A DNA stretch of 24,032 bases, taken from JBMDXB01 sp048594975. GTDB lineage: Bacteria; Acidobacteriota; Vicinamibacteria; Vicinamibacterales; 2-12-FULL-66-21. The translations under genes and the position numbers were made by a program. The stretch is taken from positions 1 through 24,032 of the forward strand of contig JBMDXQ010000098.1 of NCBI GenBank assembly GCA_048594975.1, given 5' to 3'. The notes under the pieces are model-generated. The model saw only the letters and a list, made by a program, of their open reading frames with translations. It ran no database searches and was not told where the DNA came from. Positions within the stretch are counted from its first letter, which is position 1, and each line of letters opens with the position of its first letter. This document shows positions 14,344 through 23,000 of this stretch, piece by piece.

Positions 14344-16364
14344 CGCCGCCGCGCGGCCGGCACCCCGCCGGGCAGTCCGCCGGCTGGCTGCTGCTCGGGG
14401 CGATCGCGCTCGACCTCGCCGCCCGCTCCGTCGCCCGCCGTTCGTTCCTGCAGCCGATCCTCGGAGCGTGGGCCGGTCCCTGGCTGCTTGTGGCAATCGC
14501 CGCCGCGGCGGCGGCGGTCCTGGCGCGGCGGCGACCTACACGCGCGACAGCGTTGCTGTTCGCGGTGCTGTTCGCGGCAGGCGCGGCGGCGCAGCTACAG
14601 CTCGGGGCGCGACTGCAGAGCGACGGCTTCTACTACTTCGCCTACCTCCGGTCGATCGCCTTCGACGGCGACGTCAACTTCACCAACGACTACAAGCTGC
14701 TCGGCCTCGGCGACAAGCCGCACCTGTTCCAGCCGACGCCGACCGGCTACGCGCAGTCCGCGTGGACGATCGGGCCGGCAATCGCGTGGGCGCCGTTCTT
14801 CGCGGCCGCGCACGGCGTCGCGGCGCGACTCTCGACAACTGATCCGAACGTCTCCGCCAACGGCACGTCGTTTCCCTACCGCCAGGCGGTGTGCGTCGCC
14901 GGGCTCGTCTACGGGCTGCTGGGATGCTGGTTCTGCTCCCGGCTGGCGGCGCGCTTCTACCCGCGACCGGTGGCGGCGGCGGCGACGATCTTCGTCGTCG
15001 CGGGCTCGTTCATGCTCTGGTACATCGTGAAGGAGCCGAGCATGACGCACGCGCCGTCGATGGCGGCGGTCGCCGGATTCACCTGGGCGTGGGCCGCGAC
15101 GCGCGACCGCCGCACGCCGACGCAGTGGGCGCTGCTCGGCGCGCTGGCCGGCCTGATGACGCTGGTGCGCTGGCAGAACGCGATCTTCGTGCTGCTGCCG
15201 GCGTGCGACTCGGCTGCCGCGCTGGCGACCGCGTGGCGGACGACCGACCGCCGCGCGCTGCGCCGCGCCCTCCTCGACGGTCTCCTGTTCACCGCCTGCG
15301 CGACCGCCGCGTTTCTGCCGCAGATGATCGCCTGGCGCTCGATCTACGGAAGCTGGCTTGCCGTCTCGCCGATCGGCCCGCAGATTCGCTGGGGCGACCC
15401 GCACCTCGTCGACATCCTCTGGTCGTCGCGCAACGGCCTGCTCAGCTGGTCGCCGGCGCTCTACGTCGCGCTCGCCGGCCTGATCGTCTTCGCGATCCGG
15501 CGACCGGCCGACGGTCTGCCGATGCTGCTCGCCTTCGCGGCGATGACCTACTTCAACGCGACGATCCAGGACTGGTGGGGCAGCGCGGGGTTCGGCGGGA
15601 GGCGCTTCGACGGCACGATCCCGCTGCTGTGCGTGGGCGGCGCGGCAGCGGCAACCGTGGCGGCCGGCTATGTCCAGCGCCATCCCCTGCGCGCTGCCGC
15701 CGCCGCCGGTGCGGCGCTCGTGCTCTGGAATCTCACGCTGATGAGCGTGGCCAACGACGGAATCGTCCGCATCGGCGAGAGCGTCTCGTACGGCGACGCG
15801 TTCGCCGCGCAGGCCCGCGCGGCGCACCGCTGGGTCGGCAACCCGTTCACCTACCCGGCGAGCCTGGCGTTCGCGCTCCGCAACGGCGTGTCCCCCGACC
15901 GGTACGACCTGCTCTCGGCCAACCGGTTCCTCGGCGATCCGCTGCGCCCGTACGGCCGCATCGACGTCGGTGCCGACGACGGGTGGCTGCTGGAAGCCGG
16001 CTGGCACGACCGCGAGCGGGAGGGCCACACCACGTTCCGCTGGGCGGCGCGCGAGGCGGTGGTCCTCGTGCCGCTCGACCACGCAGCCACGCTGCGGGTG
16101 CAGCTCCGTCTGCAGCCCCTGGGCTACGCCGGGGCGCCGCCGCAGCAGGTCACGCTGCTGGTCAATGGCGACGCGCAGCCCGTCGCCGCCGTCCCGGGCG
16201 GCTGGAACACCGTCGAGCTCACCGTCGAGCGGCGGCACTGGCGCGCAGGCGTCAATCGTGTCGGTCTGCGGTTTGCGTCGTCGGCGCGGCCCGCGGACGT
16301 CGGCCTGGGCCGCGACACGAGGGACCTGGCGGCACAGGTAGACTACGTGCGCGTCACGAAGTGA
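14340..16364 (+). CDS. GT-C type membrane protein with C-terminal beta-sandwich-like domain
   Basis: A 674-residue protein. There is no ATG or GTG in a sensible place; TTG at 14340, inside the TTGA overlap with the upstream stop, is the likely start (protein begins TPPRGRHPAG after Met). Hydrophobic segments lie at about residues 17-75 and 150-480. The first large loop (about 92-117) contains SDGFYYFAYLRS, homologous to the loop of the 5190 protein, but the catalytic-type DE pair is DG here. Residues from about 535 form a soluble domain with repeated beta-like stretches (VVLVPLDHAATLRVQLRL, VTLLVNGDAQPVA, WNTVELTV, VNRVGLRF) that looks like a jelly-roll carbohydrate-binding module; it is absent from the paralogue. 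It may be a periplasmic glycosyltransferase with a product-binding tail. It is the last gene of the operon. Confidence 0.8.
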   Translation: MTPPRGRHPAGQSAGWLLLGAIALDLAARSVARRSFLQPILGAWAGPWLLVAIAAAAAAVLARRRPTRATALLFAVLFAAGAAAQLQLGARLQSDGFYYFAYLRSIAFDGDVNFTNDYKLLGLGDKPHLFQPTPTGYAQSAWTIGPAIAWAPFFAAAHGVAARLSTTDPNVSANGTSFPYRQAVCVAGLVYGLLGCWFCSRLAARFYPRPVAAAATIFVVAGSFMLWYIVKEPSMTHAPSMAAVAGFTWAWAATRDRRTPTQWALLGALAGLMTLVRWQNAIFVLLPACDSAAALATAWRTTDRRALRRALLDGLLFTACATAAFLPQMIAWRSIYGSWLAVSPIGPQIRWGDPHLVDILWSSRNGLLSWSPALYVALAGLIVFAIRRPADGLPMLLAFAAMTYFNATIQDWWGSAGFGGRRFDGTIPLLCVGGAAAATVAAGYVQRHPLRAAAAAGAALVLWNLTLMSVANDGIVRIGESVSYGDAFAAQARAAHRWVGNPFTYPASLAFALRNGVSPDRYDLLSANRFLGDPLRPYGRIDVGADDGWLLEAGWHDREREGHTTFRWAAREAVVLVPLDHAATLRVQLRLQPLGYAGAPPQQVTLLVNGDAQPVAAVPGGWNTVELTVERRHWRAGVNRVGLRFASSARPADVGLGRDTRDLAAQVDYVRVTK

Positions 16365-16367
16365 CGC

Positions 16368-17054
16368 CTACCGCGGGAGCAGGCGGATGTCCGCCCGGCG
16401 CCGCAGTCCCGCCATCCACTCGCGCCGCAGTTCGGCCCGCCGCTCCGCGACGAGGGCCGAGCGGACGTCCGCGCGGACCTGGTCGATGGGAGGCAGGACG
16501 CCGCCACGCCGGAACCGGTCCTCGTGCTGGCGGTAGTACTCGAGGGTCTCTTCGTCGGTCGGGTGCAGCGCCAACCCGAAGCGCTGCTCCTCGTAGGTTT
16601 GCCGCCTCAGGTTGTCGCGGTAGTGCCGGCGCAGCTGCTCGACGGTCATTCCGGACTCCGCCAGCGCCGCCGAGAACGCCTCGTCTGACTGGAATCTCGC
16701 GCGCGCGCCGGCCACGGCGGCATCGATCGCTGCCTGCGGCGGCTCGGTGGGTGCGTAGCGTTCGACCTCGATGAGCGCGAGCCGGCGCTCAATCAGCTGC
16801 TCCACCGCCGCACGCATGTCGCCGCCGGGCGCGGACTCCACCAGCCCGAAGCGCAACGCGCCGTGGACGTCCGATAGCGTGATTACCGATCCGTTCACGA
16901 CCGCGAGCACCCGGTCGATGATCTCGGCCGCTGCCGGTCCAGCGCACAGGCACAGTGCGAGGACCGTCGCCGAGAGGCCGGTTGTGGTGCACCAGCCTCC
17001 TCCCGTTTGGACGTTGGACGTTGGACGTCGGGCGTTGCCGGCCGCGTCGTTCAT
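16368..17054 (-). CDS. SurA-N-like periplasmic chaperone without PPIase domain
   Basis: A 228-residue secreted protein. After a signal peptide (cleavage near AAA|E at 43-44) comes IIDRVLAVVNGSVITLSDVHG, the hallmark N-terminus of SurA. Long alpha-helical segments follow, including MTVEQLRRHYRDNLRRQTYEEQ, and a C-terminal helix around RADVRSALVAERRAELRREW. The parvulin PPIase domain of full SurA (about 430 residues) is absent. It probably holds unfolded outer-membrane proteins, in keeping with its position after the Omp85 gene. ATG at 17054 is preferred over ATG at 17087: it has GAGGGAGG 12 bases upstream and avoids an overlap with the previous gene. Oddity: the signal peptide has a long polar head (about 25 residues), part of it encoded by a heptamer array. 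The gene converges on the glycan operon with 3 bases between stops. Confidence 0.85.
   Translation of the reverse strand: MNDAAGNARRPTSNVQTGGGWCTTTGLSATVLALCLCAGPAAAEIIDRVLAVVNGSVITLSDVHGALRFGLVESAPGGDMRAAVEQLIERRLALIEVERYAPTEPPQAAIDAAVAGARARFQSDEAFSAALAESGMTVEQLRRHYRDNLRRQTYEEQRFGLALHPTDEETLEYYRQHEDRFRRGGVLPPIDQVRADVRSALVAERRAELRREWMAGLRRRADIRLLPR
17005..17039. repeat. Heptamer tandem array at the 5' end of the SurA-like gene
   Basis: Five 7-base units: GTTTGGA at 17005, CGTTGGA at 17012 and 17019, CGTCGGG at 17026 and CGTTGCC at 17033. The array falls inside the coding sequence right after the start codon and supplies the polar residues NARRPTSNVQTG before the hydrophobic part of the signal peptide. 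Confidence 0.75.
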
Positions 17055-17076
17055 CGGCCTGCCGACCTCCCTCTCG

Positions 17077-20025
17077 TCAGAACGCATGACCGATGCTCAG
17101 GTGGAAGGCGCTGCGCGGCTCCAGCTGGTCGCCGCGCATGCGTCGATCCATCTTGAAGCCGAAGTCGACGCGGATCGGACCGACCGGCGAGCGATAGCGC
17201 ATGCCGAAGCCGGCGGCGCCGCGCAGCTCGCCCAGCGTGAAGTCGGTCGCGAGCGCGAAGACGTTGCCGCCGTCCACGAACACCACGGCGCCGAACTCGC
17301 GCCACACCGGCAGCCGCAGCTCCGCGTTGAGGATGACGACGGCGTTGCCGCCCTTCGGGAACCCTGACGGGCTGATCGTCTCCGGGGTCCCGACCGTGTC
17401 GAGCGCGAAACCGCGGATCGTCGTGTCGCCGCCGGCGTAGAACCGTTCGCTGGCGGGAAGATCCTCAACCACGACGGACTCCCCCGGGACGGGCGCGCCG
17501 GTGACGTCGGTCGCCTGCACGGTACGCTCGAAGCCGTCGGCCAGGCCGAGAGCGGCACGCGTCGCGAACACGACGTCGCCCGCGCCCGGCATGCGATGGA
17601 ACCAGAACGCCTGGAGATAGGTCTTCATGAAGCCGACCTGGCCGCCGAGTGCGCGCGCCGCCAGGCTGCCCTCCGCGCTGAGGAGCGCGCCGCGCGACGG
17701 TTCGACCACGCTGTCTCGGCTATCGCGCGACACGGCGCCGGAGATGGTGGACAGCCGCACCTGCGGAAAGAGCCGGTCGATGAACGCCTGGTCTTCTTCG
17801 CCCACGCCCTTGTCGAACGTCTTGGTGCGCGAGAACGCGTGGCGCAGGGCACTGTTGACGCCGGGGGCGAGCCGCCGGTTCAGCTCCGAGGTCACGCCGC
17901 GGCGCGCGAAGTTGAAGCTGGATCGGACGCCCTGCTCCACGGCGCCGGTGATCGTCAGCTCGTTCGGCCCGAGCAGGCGTGGCTGACGGTAGGTCCCGAT
18001 CACACGATAGTCGGCGAACCCGAACGGCGAACCGGGATCGGCCGCCGAGTCGTCGGGGCGCAGCCCGAAGCGAGTGAACAGGTTCACCGACCGGTTCTTC
18101 CCACCCAGGTTACGTCGCCCGATCTCGAAGAAGCCGCGCGGCGCCAGCTCGAACCGCTCCTCCGCGTCGCCCCCGGGCCCGGTCGGCCGGAGCACCCGGC
18201 TGACCTCGGCGCCGCCGCCGTACCCGACGCTCGTCGCCGCCGCCTCCTCGACGGTCACCAGAACATCCATCCGCTCGTCATCCCCGTGGCTCAGTGGCTG
18301 GACGCTCACGCGGCGGAACAGGCCCAGCGCGCCGAGCCGCCGCTGGCTCTCCAGGCGATCCGACAGTCCCAGCGGCGCGCCGGGACGCAGCTGCAGCTCT
18401 CGCCGGATGATCTCCGGATCGGTGCGCCGGTTGCCGACGATGATGACGTGGTCGACGAGCGTGCGCGGCCCCTCGCTGATCGTGAACTCGAGATCAATGC
18501 GGCTGCCGTCGGCGCTGCGGCGCGGCGTCAGCGCCACGCTCGCCGAGGAGAACCCGAGGTTGTAGTAGTGGAGCAGCACGCCGTCCTCGTCGCCAGCCGC
18601 CACCTCGCGGTGGTAGGTGGCGCCGGTCTCCGAGCGGACGACCGTGCGAAGCTCCTGCTCGCCGACCGAGGCATTGCCGGTGAAGGTCATCGCACCGACG
18701 AGCGTCAGCGGCCCTTCGACGATCGCCAGGACCGGTTTCACCTGCCCTTCGCCCTGGCGCAGCGCGTTCAGCTCGATCTCCGAGCCCTCCACTTTCACCT
18801 GCGCGTAGCCCTCTGTCAGGTAGTGACCGGTAATCGCCGCCGCCGCGGAGGCGAGATTCGACTCGAGGTACAGGTCGCCCGCCGCCAGCCGCGGCGCGAG
18901 CGCCCGCAGGTGTTCGGTGGTCACTGCCCGGTTGCCGCGTATCTCGACTCCCCCCGGCGCGATGCGGAACTGGAGGCCGCGCCGCACCGTGAAGACGATC
19001 GCCATCCGGTCGCCGGCGGGACGACGCTCGAAGGTCACACGCGCGCGCCAGTAGCCCTGCGCCTTGAGGTAATCCTCGATGCGTCGCGTCGAGTCCTCGA
19101 GCAGATCCTCGTCGGCCGACCCCTGTTCCTCGACGGGCACGAGGTCGTCCCACCGGTCGCGTGGGACGGGATCGCCTTCGAACGCGATCGTCACAATCCG
19201 GCCAGGCCGGATGTCGATGGTCAGATTGGCAATGGTGCCGTCGTCCGACAGCGTCGCCGCGCGCAGGCTGGCAACGGCGTCGTAGCGGCCCTGCTCCTTC
19301 AGGCTCCTGATGTACTCGGTGAGCCGCTTCTGGATTTCCGCATGCGCGTATAACGACCCGGGCGTTGCCTGGAGCCGTCGCAGGAGGGCGGGGCCGGTGT
19401 CGAGCGGTTCGCCGGTGATGTCGACACGGCCGATGCGCGCCCGCGGCCCCGCGGTGATTTCGAACGTGAGGATCGCACGGTCCGGGTCGTGAAGTTCGGT
19501 GGTCCGCGGGACGATGGCGGCGCGGCGGTAGCCGCGGTCCTCGTAGAGCTGCTGCAACACGCGGACGACGTCCGGCGCGCGCCCCGCCTCCGGCCTGGCG
19601 CCGAACCGCTCGGTCACGGTCCGGCGCAGCAGCCCCTCCGACAGCGCGAGGTCGCCCGTGAAGGTGACGCGTTCGACAGCGTGCACCGGGACCAGGTTGT
19701 AGCGGACGACGACGCCGCCTTCGACGTCGTCGGCCTCGACGCGCACGTCCGCAAAGCGGCCGAGGCTGAACAGGTGCGCGATCGAGTCACGGACCTCCTG
19801 GATCGACAGCGGCGCCCCGACCTCGTTCTGGACCAGCCCGGCGAGCTGCGGTTCGGCCGACGGCGATCCTTCGACGACGACCTGGACCGCCGTCACAGGG
19901 CGCCCCACGTACCGGGCCGCCGCGCTCTGCGCCGCGCCGTCGCCGGATCGCTCATCGCGCGCGCCGGCACGGGCGGGGAACGGTGCCAGAAGGAGGATCG
20001 CGCACGCGGCAGCCAGGAAGCGCAT
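17077..20025 (-). CDS. bamA: Omp85 family outer-membrane assembly protein (BamA/TamA type), seven POTRA domains
   Basis: A 982-residue protein with a signal peptide (cut near ARA, residue 20). Seven POTRA-like domains can be set out: about 43-113, 116-192, 196-275, 276-350, 352-438, 441-519 and 522-594, with typical V-x-F-x-G-N cores such as MTFTGNASVGEQELR and VIIVGNRRTDPEIIRREL. A 16-strand-sized beta barrel (about 597-982) follows, including the conserved IRGF motif (as VRGF/L6 loop) in TTIRGFALDTVG, and the protein ends in Phe (SIGHAF), the outer-membrane sorting signal. It folds and inserts outer-membrane proteins. ATG at 20025 overlaps the TamB stop by one base (TGATG), and the open frame upstream is not coding. 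BamA in Proteobacteria has five POTRAs and TamA three, so this may be the main BamA or a specialised homologue paired with TamB. The symbol is tentative. Confidence 0.9.
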   Translation of the reverse strand: MRFLAAACAILLLAPFPARAGARDERSGDGAAQSAAARYVGRPVTAVQVVVEGSPSAEPQLAGLVQNEVGAPLSIQEVRDSIAHLFSLGRFADVRVEADDVEGGVVVRYNLVPVHAVERVTFTGDLALSEGLLRRTVTERFGARPEAGRAPDVVRVLQQLYEDRGYRRAAIVPRTTELHDPDRAILTFEITAGPRARIGRVDITGEPLDTGPALLRRLQATPGSLYAHAEIQKRLTEYIRSLKEQGRYDAVASLRAATLSDDGTIANLTIDIRPGRIVTIAFEGDPVPRDRWDDLVPVEEQGSADEDLLEDSTRRIEDYLKAQGYWRARVTFERRPAGDRMAIVFTVRRGLQFRIAPGGVEIRGNRAVTTEHLRALAPRLAAGDLYLESNLASAAAAITGHYLTEGYAQVKVEGSEIELNALRQGEGQVKPVLAIVEGPLTLVGAMTFTGNASVGEQELRTVVRSETGATYHREVAAGDEDGVLLHYYNLGFSSASVALTPRRSADGSRIDLEFTISEGPRTLVDHVIIVGNRRTDPEIIRRELQLRPGAPLGLSDRLESQRRLGALGLFRRVSVQPLSHGDDERMDVLVTVEEAAATSVGYGGGAEVSRVLRPTGPGGDAEERFELAPRGFFEIGRRNLGGKNRSVNLFTRFGLRPDDSAADPGSPFGFADYRVIGTYRQPRLLGPNELTITGAVEQGVRSSFNFARRGVTSELNRRLAPGVNSALRHAFSRTKTFDKGVGEEDQAFIDRLFPQVRLSTISGAVSRDSRDSVVEPSRGALLSAEGSLAARALGGQVGFMKTYLQAFWFHRMPGAGDVVFATRAALGLADGFERTVQATDVTGAPVPGESVVVEDLPASERFYAGGDTTIRGFALDTVGTPETISPSGFPKGGNAVVILNAELRLPVWREFGAVVFVDGGNVFALATDFTLGELRGAAGFGMRYRSPVGPIRVDFGFKMDRRMRGDQLEPRSAFHLSIGHAF

Positions 20026-23000
20026 CAGAACCGGCGCCTGACCCTGAAATCGACGGCGAAGGTACGATCGCCGGTCTGCGTGAGCACCCAGCCGACGCGG
20101 TCGTTCTGGTCGTACTCGAGGATGATGATTTGATCGTGGACGACGGTGCCGAGGGCGCGGGCGTAGGTGAGATAGGCGCGGTTGGAGATCCGCTGGCTGA
20201 TGATGAGCCGTGCGGAGGGTGTGAGCGGGTCGGCGGCGTTGCCGAGCGACGGCGAGATCTGGACGGAGGTCACCCCGAGCGTCTTCTCCAGGCCGCGTTG
20301 CACCGGCGCGGAGATCGGCGCGACCAGCAGCCGCTCCGAGATGATCCGCAGCAGCTCCTGCTCGGACTGCGCCGCCGCCTGGGGGTTGAGCGACTGCAGG
20401 TCCGCGTCGCGGACGTCGGCGGTCTGGCCGAGCAGCAGCTGGAAGATGTTCGCCATCGGCAGCGGCGGGTCCGAGTGTAACGACAACGCGATGTTCGCCG
20501 GGGTCCCGTTGAAGCCCAGCGTGATGCGGTAGGTCTGGTCCACGGAACGGACCTGGGTCTCGGCCTCGACGTCGAGGTACGGCTCGATGCGCGCCGGGTT
20601 GGAGAAGGCGATCGTGCCGCGCGTGATGACGTAGCGATTGCCTTCGAAGAACACGCCGCCGCGGTCGATCTCGGCGAGTCCGAACAGCTGCGGGCGATCG
20701 TAGGTGCCCTGGAGACGCAGATCCGCGCTCGCGGTCACGGCCATCAGATTGTTGCGCACCTGCAGCGCGCGATCGGCGTCGATCTGCAGGTCGAGGCGCA
20801 GCGGCAGCGTCCGCCCGGGTGCGGCCGTGCCCGCCGGCACCGGCTCGCCGCGCAGGTTGAACAGGTCGGGCGTCACCTCGAAGCGGCGCGACCACAACCC
20901 GTCCTGCACGGTGATCGTCCCTTTCAGCAGCGGCGAGCGGACGTCCCCGACCAGCTGGAGATCGGCGTCGATCTCCGACTGGAAGCCTTCGGGGTAGCGG
21001 ATCCGCATCCCCTCCCCGGCGGCGGTGAGGTTCAGTTGCGAGGGCGCGAAGCCGGTCAGCCCGATGCGCCCGCCGAACCTGACGTCGCCCGCCGCCAGCC
21101 TCGCCGACACGTCGTCCACGCGGATCCCGCCGGCGTCGAACGACAGCGTCCCGTTGATCGCCTCGAGCGAGTGCGGCAGCGAGAAATGGCGGATCCGCCC
21201 GTCGTCGATGCGCGCGCTGCCGGCAAAGGTCGGCGCGCTGGCCGTCCCGGTGACGCTGGCAATCAGCCGGGCACTGCCCGAGCTGCGCAGGTCGCGGAAG
21301 AACCCCTGCAGGATCCCCAGGCTGGCGTCGCCGGACGCCTCGACCGCGATCGTCGAGTCGCGCACGTCGACGCGGCCGCCGAGCTGCAGCTCCGTGCCAT
21401 CGCCGACCAGCCGGAAGCGCCGGATCTCCGCGACATTGCGGTTCAACGCGAGCTCGATCGGCGCCGGGGCCGAGCAGGTGCCGAGCTCGCCGGGCTGCAG
21501 CGGCTTCTCCCGCAGCTGGTAGTCGAACAGCTTCAGGTCCAGCATGTCGACGCACAGTTCCACGACCAGCTGGTCGACGTCCGCCAGCTCGCCGACGGCG
21601 CGCACCGTGCCGCTGGCGACCGCCACCGTGTAGGGCGACAGCGGCCGCTCCCGCGACTCGAACAGCCGGAGGTAGGGATCCAGCGAGGTGTTCGAGAACT
21701 GCAGCGTCAGCGAGGCGTCCATCCCGGGCGTCATCGCAATCCGCCCCGAGCCGACCGCGGTGAGACGGGGCGATGCCGCGTTGAGCTCGAAGGCGAGGAT
21801 CTCGTTCCGGAACCCCACCGTCCCGGTAACCTGGCCGACGCCTTCGTCGCTGACGTACAGGTCGTCGACGCGGACCTTCACGTCGTAACGTGGCGCCTCG
21901 AACGTGCCCGTTCCACTCGCGGTGAAGTGCATGAGCCCGGTGAGCGGCATCCGCCGGAACGCCACCGCCGCCACCGATTCCAGCGGAATCCGCCGACCGT
22001 CGGCGTTGAACGAGTAGGCGCCGTCCCAGCCGACCCAGGCGGCGCCGGTGATCGTGCCGGTGCCCTTCCGGATGTCGATCCCATCAAGCCGGACGCCGGC
22101 TCCCTCGAAGCGCAGCGGCGAGGTCGCGATCTCGAACGGCTCGCCGTAGGCGCCCCCCGTATCGATCACCAGGCGGCCGTAGCCGTGCGGCGTCTCGTAC
22201 TTGTCGTAGAGGTGGAAGTCCCCCGAGACGAGGCCGTCCACAGGGTAATCGTCGAGCTCGAACGCGTGGCGCAGGTCGCTGAGAGGCCGCCGCGCGATCC
22301 GAACGCGCGCGTTCAGCTCCTCGCCCGCGTCCTTGCGCGGGTAACCGAGCGAGAACAGGCCGTTGGCGACGATCTCCGAATCGCCCTCGGTGACCACGCC
22401 ATCGCGTACTTCGACGTATCCGTTCTCGATGGCCACCTTCGCCGTGCCGCGCCCCCAGACGACGTCCCACGCGCGCATGCCCTCGCCGCTGAACGTGCCC
22501 TCGATGCGTGGCCGGGTGAAGGCGCCGATCACCACGCCATCGAACTCCCCGTGTCCGCCGATCGGGACGGCGCCGGTCGGCGCCCCGAATGCCGTCATGA
22601 TGCCGGCGAGCACGCGGTCGCTTTCCTGCCAGTCGAGGCTGGTGACGTGGAAGGGAATGCGCGAGCGCTCGCCGAACGCCGTGCGGCCCGAGAATTCGAC
22701 ATAGGTCTTCGCGGTCGAGACCGCGCTCTCGTCCAGCAGGATCCATTCGGGATCGAACTGGTAGGCGACTCGGCCCGCCACCGGAACGTAGCCGAGCGGC
22801 GCGAGAGGGTTGAACGGGCCGACCTCCGGCGGAAGCGACGACTCGGCTGCGACCCTCTCCGGCGGCGGCTGCCGCACCATCGTCCACACCCCGGCCGGCG
22901 CCCCGGCGACCAGCTCGCCGCTTCCGCGTTTGTGCGCCCAGCGACCGAGGCCCCACTCGATGCGGTTGCGGCCGCTGATGCGTCCCGCGAGGCGGATGCC

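Noticed and set aside
17018..17036. Twin-arginine (Tat) signal in the SurA-like protein
   Set aside because: The RR pair is followed by Pro-Thr-Ser, not the S/T-RR-x-F-L-K pattern, and it is far from the hydrophobic core. A Sec signal is more likely.
17596..19353. A 585-codon plus-strand frame opposite the Omp85 gene
   Set aside because: The composition is atypical (Arg, His, Gln, Leu rich), there is no domain, and the opposite frame has clear POTRA and barrel motifs.
20026..21555. An upstream extension of the Omp85 frame
   Set aside because: The frame is open, but its translation is Arg-rich nonsense in another frame of the TamB gene; the true signal peptide begins at ATG 20025.
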